In this document: positions 31,666-42,829 of the stretch, in pieces
Layout: every line of letters begins with the position of its first letter
How positions within the stretch are numbered: the first letter of the stretch is position 1
Assembly (NCBI GenBank): GCA_021234155.1
Contig: JAJEKV010000036.1
Location: 13,095,426 to 13,159,425, forward strand
Length of the DNA stretch: 64,000 nt
Direction: 5' to 3'
Source of the DNA: Isoetes taiwanensis
Lineage: Eukaryota; Streptophyta; Lycopodiopsida; Isoetales; Isoetaceae
Program-made: the position numbers and the translations under genes
The notes under the pieces: model-generated
What the model saw: the letters and a program-made list of their open reading frames with translations, nothing else
The model's database searches: none
Told to the model about the DNA's origin: nothing

Positions 31666-32620
31666 GTGTTGATGCAATAATTTGTTTCGTTGCATGTGTA
31701 AAGACACCCACCAATCATGTAATATATGTTACTTATAGATGTCAAGAGTAAAATAGTTCTTACAAACATATAGCAACTTTGACAATGTGAATTTGATATA
31801 TAGATAGATATATAGTTGTTTTAAAGTCACACAGCTACTATTGCAATAAAACAATATCGAGGATACCCTATTGATGGAAGAAAGGATCACGTGAACAAGG
31901 CTGTTTTTCATAGGGTAGAAATAGATATAGGTAATTGTATTATCAACAGAATAGCTATTTAAAGTAAGAGGTAGCTAAGAATTGAGTGTGTACTACTATG
32001 TTCTAGACTGATCATGTGTTAGATAATTGTATACATATACTTATTAAACCACAAATATGTATATCTTGTGCACAAAAAATTAGGGAAGGGCAAAGGTAAC
32101 TAAAGGGCTGGTTTCCAGAAATATTTTTGTGAAGCTCGATGATGTGAAGTGTTGATGCATTAATTCGTTTCGTTGCATGTGTAAAGACATTTACCAATCA
32201 TGTAATATATGTTACTTATAGATGTCAAGAGTAAAATAGTTCTTACAAATATATAGCAACTTTGACAATGTGAATTTGATATAGATAGAATATATAGTTG
32301 TTTTAACGTCACACAGCTACTATTACAATAAAACAATATCGAGGATACCCTATTGATGGAAGAAAGGATCACGTGAACAAGGTTGTTTTTCATAGGGTAG
32401 AAATAGATGTAGGTAATTGTATTATCAACAGAATAGCTATTTAAAGTAAGAGGTAGCTAAGAATTGAGTGTGTACTACTATGTTCTAGACTGATCATGTG
32501 TTAGGTAATTGTATACATATACTTATCAAACCACAAATATGTACAAAAAATTAGGGAAGGGCAAAGGTAACTAAAGGGCTGGTTTCCAGAAATATTTTTG
32601 TGAAACTCGATGATGTGAGC
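31666..32620. repeat. Tandem duplication, about 480-bp unit
   Basis: Copies at about 31666-32146 and 32148-32620 run from GTGTTGATGCAATAA (or CATTAA) to the CTCGATGATGTG region with few differences, apart from a missing dodecamer near 32542 in the second copy. No coding sequence was recognised in the unit. Confidence 0.88.
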
Positions 32621-33545
32621 ACATCTTATCAAGTCCCTGTATCAGCCTCTTAATGGTGGTACCAGATCCCCTCAACACCCAAATCCATACTTTTACAATA
32701 TTTAGACCCTTATACAACATTATTTTCATGCATATCTATATGAAATCCAAAATTGCCATTTTGAGGGTTTCCTTGTTTGCATATTGCTCCCTGCTCCCAT
32801 AGGAGGCGTCCAAGCTCCCTATTTCAACTTTTGATAAGGAAGCCAAGCACATATTCAAGGTATGAATACATATTCATAAACGATGTGCACCCTGGACTAC
32901 CACAGTCGTCGGATCCGTCGATCCTACGGCCCAGATCGTATGTTGGAGCCTTCTGGCACCTCTCGTTTCGCTTATGGTCATTTATGATTGGGCATCTATG
33001 ATTTTAAAGTATGGAATACGAGTTTGCCTAAGGTTTTGATGGAATATCGAGCTTCTATACCGGTTTGCCTAAGATTTTAGAAAATGAAATATGGGGGCTC
33101 GAACCTGTACCAAAATAACTCAATGTCCTAATAAGACTAGTTTGACTAACATAACCAATGAGCTAACATGATTATTTTTTATTTTAAATCTATTTTTTCT
33201 TTTTTCTTTTTTTTTTTTATAATAGCTCACTCAATTGTTTTTGGGATATGGTCTATGGTTTCAGGAATTGTCATTTTTACATCCATATCAAATCCCCCTG
33301 GAATCCCTGTTATTTTGCTGCATATTGAATAATGTTTGTCTACGGATGATTTACTACTAAGTTAAGTATATGGTGCACTCAATGATTCTATGGTTAGTAG
33401 TTTTGTCTTTGGTATGTATGCTATATGAAATTGTTCGTCGTGCATGCATTTAGGGAATGGAACTCTAAGCTAGTTAAACCCTGGCTAGTAACTATGCTCC
33501 ATAAGCTTGAATAATGTTCTTTTTACTATGAAGTCATCTCATAAG
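32621..33545. other. Intergenic stretch, nothing recognised
   Basis: AT-rich, stop-rich DNA with no clear repeat or gene. Confidence 0.45.
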
Positions 33546-33548
33546 TGC

Positions 33549-34015
33549 TTATGATGGATTGGAGGGGCTTAAGACATTAATATGTGCCTCATGTATGGAG
33601 ATTCCAATAATAAAATCTACTAAAGAGCATTGTCTCTCTAGCTTCACATTGTTATACAATTTCCAAGCACTAAGCAGAGTCATCGACAAGCAAATGTCAA
33701 GTGGCATCATAGTTTTGAGAAAATCTTCTAGTACATTGAAGCATCTTCTATGAGCTTGAAGCTCTACCACTAGGGTCATGTCATACAAATCATATCTTGT
33801 ACTAATATATTTCCCTTCTAAACATGGAACAATAGACACCATCATCTACTAAACCTGCACAACTGAATGCTGTGAGGATTCTATTGGATGTTATGTTATT
33901 CGTGTATATGCCGTTATGGTGCATACTCTTGAGATGCTCTTCAGATAACCCATCCTCCCCAAGTTGGGTATATCCTATGATTATTGTACTCCACGATACC
34001 ATTTACGGAGCTGGT
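33549..34015 (-). pseudogene. PPR-protein pseudogene fragment, copy 1
   Basis: On the minus strand it reads VSWSTIIIGYTQLGEDGLSE, then ILTAFSCAGLVDDGVYCSMF, and further on a degraded FLKTMMPLDICLSMTLLSAW. These match in order the conserved blocks of plant PLS-type pentatricopeptide repeat proteins, organellar RNA-binding factors (VSWNTII-GYAQ, SACSHAGLVDEG, MP--PD---W--LL). Only the end of the repeat array is present. The frame changes, conserved residues are lost and no full gene is visible, so it is a pseudogene remnant. It lies beside the family B LTR at 34343 and is duplicated with it at 46.5-46.9 kb. Confidence 0.7.
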
Positions 34016-34342
34016 AGGTTTTGAAAGGTTAGTTTTGCTTTGCTTCCATTCTCCATATTTAGCATATAACCTAAAACATTGTCAAACTAAAGTATATTAT
34101 CAACTATTTGCCAATGAGTACGTTTGCCATTCCATAAGGAACCTGAGGTTCCACAAGCTTTCAACAAGCTCACAACTATTACTTTGTTAGCTCTATGCCT
34201 TGAAGATGCATGTGTCTCTCCTCCCCTCGGTGAAGGACAAGAGATAAATATCATTACCAATCAGAGAAACAAGTACAATAAGTTGAGAGACGGGTTTAAA
34301 ACTCAAAGGGAGAAAATGCCTCTTTGTGCAAGGCTACCTGTT

Positions 34343-36860
34343 TGTTGAAGGTGTACCTGGCAAACCTTCAACTCAGTGGTTGAGAACCTCCAGGTTGCTT
34401 AAGGCAACCAATCTATGGCCAAATCCCTGCACAAATCAACTTAAACTAGCTTGTGAATCACTTGTCCCTGAACAAGAAAAAACTGTCTGCCAAAAATTGT
34501 TTGCCAAATGAAAAGAGATGAGTGTTTTTTGTTGAGAACACTTGCAATCAATGCTCAAGGGAGTTCAAAAGATGCTTACAAGAGTCAGAGGCAAAAGGTT
34601 GACCAGAGCTAGGTGAAAAACAGCTACCTGACTGGGTCAATTTTGGGTCAATAACCCTGGCAGAGAGCTAGAATTTGCAGATGAGAATTCACGAGGATAT
34701 TTTTTGAATTTCTTTCTTTGACACTCTCAACCTAACCTAGAAGAAACGTGCATCATGTAGAAACAATAGGAAGTATGCAGTAGTGTGTACAAATGCCATT
34801 TTTATGGATTTTTTTGTGACAGTCTGTGACAGAGTTAAAGAAGATGTTTTGAATTGTGGCTACATAGGACTTTTTAGCTTTTGAATGATGGAGATAGCCT
34901 ATATGAGATGAAAACAAGCTCTAGATGATCAAAATCTAGCACAAAATGCTATTTGACTAGACCTTTTTTTTTATTTTTTGAGGATTTAATGACTGACCTA
35001 ATGATGCAGTATTCAACAAGCACTTCAGGCTAAAGTTTAAGCTAAGAAATGACTTATACAAACCACAGTTGTGTTTCTTGTTGAAAATCAAGCACTGCTA
35101 CAGCATAAATTGAACCAACAAGATTTGACCTTCAGGAATAGCAAACATGATCTTCACCAACTTCAAATTTTCATTCAAAGGAGCCTTCAAGAATTACAAT
35201 GAGGGAATTTCCCAGTAATTTGTCATGGAGAAATTCATAGAATGAAGGAAACAAAGGTAATACATATCTTCAAATGATAATAAAGGACTTTATTGCATCA
35301 GATCTTCGAGAAATCTGATACAAGGAGGCAGTACAGGGCAAGCAGAGGTCATTCCCAATAGTAGTATGCTGGATTAGATCACTCAAGCGCTGGGGTGCTC
35401 GAAAAATCTCTGAAACCTCAATGACCTCTTAAATCTGGCAATTTCCGGTCAGTTCTTGATAATGCAGTTCGGTTTTTGCCTCCTCCGCCTGTAAATGAGT
35501 TCTTGATCTGCAAGTCAATCAGTTGTGGTGTAATAATCATGATTTCTTCTTCAAAGTGGAGCCCCTTTTTCGAATAATCCCCTTTATCGTGGCCTTGCTC
35601 TTGTCTGACACTAATAAATGAGTTTTTAACAACTTTTGGCGAGATTCTTGGCATCAAAGGGCTAAATCCGGCCGGTTTAATCATGATTTGCCAGTTAGTG
35701 GGGCTAATGCTTCGGATCTTGCCATAATTCTAGGGTTCTTCACGACAACGGATATATCCCACATGCATTTGGCGAAAAATAGGCTTGATTCCACGTGGCC
35801 GAATGTGGTTGGTGGGCGTGACATGGTTTTTTGGAGGGTGGTTTAAGCCAAATATCAGTGCAACTAGGGTAGGGCGCGCATCCCGAGAACCCCCAAAAAC
35901 TAGGGCTAAGTGTGGTCAAAATAGGAATCTTTGACCACCATTTTGCATGATTTTTTATGGGCTTTTAGATGGAAAAAACAAATTTTGAAAAAAAGCAACT
36001 TTAATTTTGGGCCTTTTTTCCAAGGTGTACAAGGGGATGTGGCACATGTGAGATGACCCGGGCAAATCGTGATGTGGCATGGTGAGGTGGAAGGCAAGGT
36101 GTCAAAGAAATTTTCCCTAGGTAAAATCTTGATGAAGTGTGACAAGGTGTGAGTGACACGTGTTGGGTGAGTTGGTGATGATGTGGATGATGTGTGCATG
36201 ACCTTTGAAGGTGAGGTGGCACTAGATATTGATCTTTTTCGACTTAGTCAACTTTGAACCTTCATGATTTGATCTTTGACCCATACTTTGGTCTTGAATT
36301 TGGTCATGTAATGGACTAGTGGAGCTTCTCTCCTCTTTCTTTCTCTTTTCTTAGAGAGAGAGTGTGCTTCTAATGGCTTGTCAAGTGCATGGTCATGGAT
36401 CATGATGTGTGTGTGTGATGTACATGGTGCATATGTGTGAAACATGAGGTGTGTGAGATTTTGCCCTAGGGAAAAAAACTCTGAGCCAGGGAAATGAGAT
36501 GAATGAAATGAGGGATGGGTATGAGGGATGAATATAGATGTCAGCAATGCCTTCTTTAGCCAATATCTCTAAGGTGGTGTGAAAATCTCAAAAGTTGGCA
36601 AGACAACATACTTCTTTTGGAGTCTTCTAATCTTTGGCTAGGGGTCTTCTCTTTTTGACTTGCTTTCCAACCTTTGACTCAAGTCTTGCTCACTTTTTGA
36701 ATGCTCCTTTGAATGTTCTCCATTGGTCTTTAACTTGGTGTAAGGATTTGTCTTCATACCTAAACAATGAGCTCCAAATAGAAATGCCTTGCAAGTGTGT
36801 CTTGATCTTTTTGTGTTTTCTTGTGAAGTTGCTCTTACATGCTGCCACAAGGTGGCAGCA
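34343..36860 (-). repeat. Family B LTR a (3' LTR of element 2)
   Basis: Starts TGTTGAAGGTGTACCTGG and ends GGTGGCAGCA, 2,518 bases. The left hairpin is TTGAAGG/CCTTCAA and the right hairpin TGCTGCCAC-AAG-GTGGCAGCA. The five bases before it are CTGTT. Confidence 0.92.
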
Positions 36861-37519
36861 TCATGCTAAACAAACAGAGGGAGTGTGGAGTGGAGATGGT
36901 GTTCTTCACATGAGCTTGCCAATGTGGTGGAAAGGTTGGCAGCAGTCAGGGAGAAGGCTTGTGTGCATGGGGGAACAAGGATGGTGGAAGTAAGCTGCTT
37001 GAGTGTTCAAATGAATATGAATGAGTCAAGTGATGAACCTGCATGACTGAATGATAAATCTGTTAGTACTTTGACTGCCATGTGGAGGTATGGTGGCAGT
37101 CTTTGACCTGGTTTTGAATGAAATGGAGATGGGGGAAGGGCTTGTAATGGATTTTGGCCAACTTTGAGTTATGTGCTTGTGAGTGTTCTGAAGGGTGGAC
37201 CTGCATGGTAATGTGTGTGACCTGCTATTGGTTTAAGCATGTTTGGAGCTCCTTTTGCTGCTTTTGCTGAGAGGTAAACATGATTAGGAAGTAAGGAAAG
37301 TGTTGTTTGCATAACAAAGTAATCTAGGCCTAGTTAAATCTATTCTAACCTACAATTACCTAGTTTCTGCAAGCAGGACTATTCAAATAGGCTTAAGGCA
37401 ACATGCTGTTGCCAGTACCTCTTTAAGTGAAGGATATTGAAAGGATTTGGCAGTTCCTGGCCATCCTTGAGCCAATAAGACTCCTTGCCAGCCTCACCAA
37501 TGATTTCATAGGGTCCTTC
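36861..37519 (-). other. 3' untranslated region of element 2 and disrupted integrase end
   Basis: Noncoding tail homologous to 6630-7407. The integrase C-terminal codons near 37400-37519 (QQHVAL) are out of frame owing to small deletions relative to the copy at 45780. Confidence 0.6.
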
Positions 37520-39415
37520 TCACAAATTCTCAAACTTCTCTGCAACTTTCTCTCTGGCCTTGTTCCATTTCAGCACGAGTTCTCTTATCTTCATGGTACC
37601 TTGTAATCTGTGAGCAGCTTTGAATGCTGCCACATCCTTAGCCTTTTTCAGCAAGATTGCATTTTCAGCATCATACCTGTGCTCCTCAAGTTGCATCAAC
37701 CTAATAAACCTGTCTTGCAGAGCATCTTCCATCTTGAGGTTAATAATATGTGCCATTCTTAAAGAAGGCAGTTCTAATTCTACAGGTAAGATAGCCTCAA
37801 TGCCATAAACCAAACTAAATGGGGTATGCTTGGTGGCATGCTTTATAGTAGTTCGGTAGGCCCATAATGAATCAGTTAATCTCAAATGCCAGTCTTTCTT
37901 GGATATGCTTACTGTTTTTTGCAGAATTGACTTAAGTACCTTGTTTGTTGACTCTGCCTGACCATTTCCTTGGGGATAATATGTTGAACTCTTTGTGTGC
38001 TTGATCTTGAGGGTGCAGAGTAGCTGCTCAATCACTTCATTGACAAATTGTGAACCTCTATCTGATATTAGCTTCAAGGGGATGCCAAATCTGGCACAGA
38101 TGTTTTCATGAAGGAATCTGGCTGTTGTTATGGCATTTGCTTGTCTCAATGGCACTGCTTCTGCCCATTTTGTGAAACAATCCGTAGCTACCAATATAAA
38201 CTCATGCTGAGCAGAAGAAGGGGGATCTATAGGCCCTATAAAATCCAATTCCCAGACTTGAAAGGATGCTGGAGATATTATGGCTGTCAGTGGAGCAGGT
38301 TGGAGGATTCTCTTTCCAAATATCTGGCATTTGTGGCAACTTCTAATGTTTTCAAAGCAGTCCTTGAAGATTGAAGGCCAATAGTGACCTGACCTAAGTA
38401 TCTTTTTGGCAGTTGTGTCTGCATCAAAGTGACCTCCACATACACCCTCATGACAAGCTTTTAACACCAATTCTGCCTCAAACTTGTCCACACACCTTAG
38501 CAAGATACCTTCTTTGTTTACTCTGCATAAAACATCACCAATTAGCCTGAATTTTTTTACCTTGTCCGTGAATCTCCTGTTTTGGCTAGGGTTCTGATTC
38601 TTTGGTAGCTCTCCTCTTTCAAGGTACTCCCTAATTGCCTGTTGCCAGTTCTCCTCTTCAAGTAGATTAATTGTAGCCTCCATGTGAGTGCTATCTAGAT
38701 CCTCCAAGTCTTCATGCTTAAAAAAAACATCAGTAAGATAAGTGCTAGGATCTTTAAATTTGAGAGTTACCTGAATGTCTATGTCATAATCTTGCACTCT
38801 GCAGGCCCACCTGCATAGCTTGGCTTTTTGTGGCTTCTTTGCAAAGAGCAAGGGCAGTGGATTTTGCTTCATGTACACTTGAGTCTTGCTACTTTGGATC
38901 AGGTGTCCCTGTTTATCAAATAAATACATCCAAGCTGCTGCACTCTTCTCAAACCTAGCATACCTCATTTCAGTATCAGACCATATTTTACTGGAGAAAG
39001 TTACAATGTCACCCCCCTGCATCAAGGTAAGGCCTACAGCCCTTTTGATTACACTCAAGTAGGCTTGGAAGGGTTCAAACATGTTTGGCGGCTTAAGCAA
39101 GGTTGATTTGCAAATGGCCTCAATGATTGCTTCAAAGGAAGTTTGGCATGCTTCTGTCCACTCTACAGTTATGAACTTGCTTTCCTTTTTTGAGAACTTC
39201 TTTCCCTTGGTCAAGTTAATGGGATGAAATGTGTGAGAGAAATGTGGCACATACATCCTTAAGAAGCTTGTCATGCCTAGAAAGCTTTTAACTTGTTTGA
39301 TAGTCTTGGGTGGTGTTAAGTTTCTAAGAGCTTGGATCTTACTTTCTGCCGCCTGAATCCCCTGATTTGAGACCTCTGTCCAAGTAGATTTCCTTTTGAG
39401 CAAAAGAAGACGCAT
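37520..39415 (-). pseudogene. RT end, degenerate RNase H and integrase of element 2
   Basis: A 631-codon frame. After the RT end comes an RT-linked RNase H with YLSVIKRAVGLTLMQ where a catalytic Asp is expected and VYMKQNPL where TDH is usual; the same losses occur in element 1. The integrase is complete here: the zinc region HEGVCGGHF..CHKC near 38450-38330, first Asp in ELDFIGP, second in SDRGSQF, Glu in GQAESTNKVL. The C-terminal region runs out where small deletions near 37520 shift the frame. Upstream it overlaps the RT frame at 39316-39415, where one base appears to be missing. Confidence 0.88.
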
Positions 39416-40074
39416 TTCTTAGGGTTTAAACTCACTCCTCCTTTCCTGCACAAAGAACATAGTTGTGTGAGATAAGTCATGTGATCTTCTAGCTTGGTAT
39501 TGAGACACAGATCATCCAGGTAAACTCTGAATGCTTTAGGATCCATGTCCTTGAAAATGGTGTCCATTGCTCTCTGAAATGTGGCAGATGCATTCATAAG
39601 CCCAAAGGGCATTCTCTTCATGGCAAAAGTTCCCCATGGCGTGACAAAAGATGTCTTATCCTCTTCCTTGATGCTAATCTGGTTAAATCCTGAGAAACCA
39701 TCCAAAAATGAGTATACCTCCTTTCCTGCAACTGCCTGCAATACTTCTTCAAGAAAAGGTAGAGGATAGCAGTCTTTTATTGTTGCCTTGTTCAAGTCCC
39801 TGTAATCAATACATATCCTTATGGTTTTGTTCTTCTTTTCAACTGGTACAATGCAAGACAGCCAGTCAGGGTTAATTATCTCCTTTATAACTCCAGCATC
39901 TTTCATTTTGAAGAGTTCTTCCCTAATAAGATCTAACAAAGAACTGTTAATTCTTCTAAGTTTTTGCACAACTGGTTTTGATTTTTCTTTTATCTTGATC
40001 TCAAACTCACAAACACTCCTATCGACACCTAACAATTCTTTATAATCCCAAGCAAAAACATCATTCCAACCCAT
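39316..40074 (-). pseudogene. Reverse transcriptase of element 2
   Basis: 252 codons of RT, which copies element RNA into DNA. Seen are VEKKNKTIRICIDYRDLNKA, WGTFAMKRMPFGLMNA and the active site FRVYLDDLC (about 39506-39525). The frame is lost after GNLLG, where element 1 continues LGHEVSSKG, consistent with a single missing base near 39385. The connection to the upstream RNase H (40075-40366) is also broken. Confidence 0.87.
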
Positions 40075-40366
40075 TCCAAGTATTAAAGAAACTTACAAAT
40101 GCTTCCCTTTCCTCTTCTTTGAACATGTCTCCTACATATAAGACTCTATCTTCATTGTTTTTCCTTACCTTGATTTCCTTTACCTATTTTTCAGAGCTGG
40201 CATTGATTACCAATATTGGATAGAGTTGCTGAAGCTCCTCATCTTCCATATCTTCCTCCTTGAGCTCCCTCAGCCAGATGCTCCATTAGTACATCTCTGC
40301 ATAGGGAATCTGCCTCAGAGTTAAGCTCTCTAGGTATGTGCTGCATTTCGCAGGTTGTGAACTTTG

Positions 40367-41371
40367 CTAGTGCCTCCAATGCTTGTCTTTGAGTCTCACC
40401 ATTTCTTCATGCTTTGCCTGATATTTCCCTTCAATCTGCCTGCATATGAGTTGTGAATCTCCAAAGATAACAAGATTAGTAACACCCAAATGGTTAGCTT
40501 CTTGAAGGCCTGCAATTAGTGCCTTATATTCTGCTATGTTTGAAGTTAGATCCTGATAGATTCTTCCTAATTTGGCTATCAATCTGTTGTCTTTTATGAT
40601 TGCAGCAGATGAAGCAATGCTTAGCCTTTTTGATACATCCCCATCAAACCACATGTAAGCACTCACTTCCTTGAGCTTACCTTTGTGCACTTCCAAAGGC
40701 AGATTTTCTTTTACAAGATTTACTTGTAGGTTATAGGGTGCATCTCCTCCTCTACTCTTAATAAAATACTCTCCAATTTGTCTGGGAATTAGCATCTCCT
40801 CTTGAATGAAGTGGTAAAACTCATACTCACCTAGTTTGTTGTAAAGTGTAACAGTACTTCTGCCATCCGAGATGGTGCACTCTCCTTTTGACCAAACTGG
40901 CCTTGCATCCACAGTTGATAGCCATCTTCTTCCTAATAATAGGTTATAAATTTCTGACCTTTCATTAGCTCCCTCAAATGCTACCACAACAAAGTTAGCA
41001 GCCACCTTGATTCCTTCAATATCAATTGCTACATCACTTATCATGCCTACAGGATTGATCCTTGAGTTGGAGAAAGATTTTAGGATCATGGAGGCCTTTT
41101 TGTCCACCTCCAACCCACTTAGCTTCATAATATGATGTAGCATGACATTCAAAGGTGATCCCCCATCTAATAACACCTTGTTTAGGGTCTGATTACCAAC
41201 CTTTGCTGTGCAGGTGAAGGCACCAGGATCATGCTCTTCTTGTCTTAGCATTTGTTCAGCTATATGATTAGTAAAAACCATTTGCTCTTCTCTAGTGAGG
41301 TTTACCTGCTCTTCCTTGGATATATCTACAACTTTTTCTCTATAAGAAGGAGCAATTCTTAGCAAAGTCAA
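40367..41371 (-). pseudogene. Protease and extra RNase H of element 2
   Basis: 334 codons. The retropepsin motif VLLDGGSPLNVM (DGGS at 41156-41167) keeps the catalytic Asp but has GGS where DTG/DSG is usual, as in element 1. The RNase H has WFDGD, AEYKAL and FGDSQLI. Its fourth acidic residue (SEAD) is found only in another frame near 40310-40340, so the domain is cut short. Sequence near 41442-41684 belongs to the Gag-protease linker in another frame. Confidence 0.85.
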
Positions 41372-41719
41372 CAGATCTACACTTACTTTGGCGTTTTTGA
41401 GCAGATATTCAAACTCATCATTATCCTTTTTTTAGAAATTTTTAGTGAGGAGGAGGAGATACAACCTGATTATCAACTTGCTTTAGTTTCTGCACCTCTT
41501 GTTCATGAGACTCAAACTCTGCTTCTTTGCCTTTGGCATTTAGGGCTCCCCTTGTGTGCACAGCCATGATCTCCTCTTCTTTTTGAAAGCTTTTACCCTC
41601 AAAGTGCAATGAATTGCTTTCTTCCTGCAAATATCTGATGGAAGCACTAGGCTCAGGTCTTGAAAAACATCTTTCATCCTGCAATTCTTGACAGATGCAC
41701 TTGGCACAACAGCCTTAGC

Positions 41720-42130
41720 CTTCTCTTGCCTAGCAAAATATTCTTTAACACTACATTTATCTTCATAGTGTCCTATAGCTTTGCAGAAAGTACAAAGAGG
41801 GCATTCTTTACCATAATGCCCTTTCTTACCACATTTTAGACATGTCCTATACCAGCAATAATCTCAAGAATGGGTGTTTCTGGTGCAGTGAGCACATGCT
41901 GGGTAAACTCTCCTTTCTGGTTGGCTGACCTTCATTTCCACGAGTTGCTTGGTCACCTCAGCCAAGGCCTCAGTGACCTTATTGAGATCTGCTCTTATAT
42001 CTGACTCAGAACAGTTTGCATCATCAGTCTTACTTTTCTTCTTCTCCTTTTGAATGGCATAGACAGGCACAGGGGCAGATCCTATGTATTCTTGATCATA
42101 ATCAGGGAAAAAAGGGTCATTTGAAGCTTA
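41720..42130 (-). pseudogene. Gag C-terminal part with zinc knuckles, element 2
   Basis: Continues Gag after the stop. It reads MPVYAIQKEKKK (42070 downward), a helical stretch NKVTEALAEVTKQLVEMK, CAHCTRNTHS, then in a shifted frame two CX2CX4HX4C knuckles (CLKCGKKGHYGKEC and CTFCKAIGHYEDKC) between about 41850 and 41755. The knuckles bind element RNA. Extra conserved Cys (CAHC) just upstream, also in element 1, may form a third metal site. Confidence 0.75.
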
Positions 42131-42784
42131 CAGGTCATCAGGGAGGTAGGCCAACATTTCAGATGCTTCAATGGATCTTGTGAAAGCTTTGTGTATGGTG
42201 TCAAAACCTTCTTGCCTCTGTAGCTTCAGCATTTTTCTGTAGACTCGAGGTCTGCTGCTTAATCCCCTGATACAAGAGGCAACCAAATGTAAAGTGTGGT
42301 TAGGTACCTTGTGCACTTGGCACTTGGTGAGATAGCAATTAAACCTTTCAACATACTGGTGAATTGTTTCACCATTTTTTATGTGAAAGTTCTGCAGCTC
42401 AAATACTAGATCTTGTGGTTCAAGAAGTTTTCCAAACCTGGCCAAGAATTTCTTGACAATTTCCTCCCAAGTGTTAGCACCATCACTAATCACATACTCT
42501 AGCCAAGCTCTAACTTCCTCACTCTTAAAGCATTTCTTAAATTCAGCAAACTTGCTCCCTTTCTTATAGCCACACTCTTGATAATATTCCTCAAAGATTT
42601 TCAGAAAGTTATTGGCATTGATGCTTGGATCAAAAGTGGGGACAGGTGCAGGAATATTCAGCTCAAAATATGTGCAAGGCATGCCTGAACCATTTGGCAG
42701 TGTAACATGTGGTATTGATGATGATTCAGGGTTTTCTGGTAGTTCAGTATGTTCAGCAGCATCAACATTTCTTCTGGGAGCCAT
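42128..42784 (-). pseudogene. Gag N-terminal and capsid part, element 2
   Basis: Starts MAPRRNVDAAEHTEL, 25 bases inside the primer site. It shares with element 1 FKKCFKSEEVRAWLEYVISD and ETIHQYVERFNCYL. It ends at a TAA after YLPDDL, where element 1 continues DDGYATNDPFFPDF. The same residues follow the stop here, so this is a premature termination inside Gag. Confidence 0.85.
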
Positions 42785-42809
42785 GAGTTCCAAGATCCAG
42801 GTGATATTG

Positions 42810-42826
42810 TCTCGGTAGAACCTCCA
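42810..42826 (-). promoter_or_regulatory. Primer-binding site of element 2, tRNA-Gln type
   Basis: The plus strand reads TCTCGGTAGAACCTCCA, fitting the T-arm and acceptor end of tRNA-Gln with CCA. The spacer AGA to the LTR is the same as in element 1. Confidence 0.72.
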
Positions 42827-42829
42827 AGA

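Larger units (their letters stand above)
33567..37565. repeat. 4-kb segmental duplication, copy 1
   Basis: Nearly identical to 46458-50461. It comprises host flank with the PPR fragment, one whole LTR and about 700 bases of element interior. Because the flank-LTR junction is the same in both copies, the two were not made by independent insertions. Confidence 0.9.
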
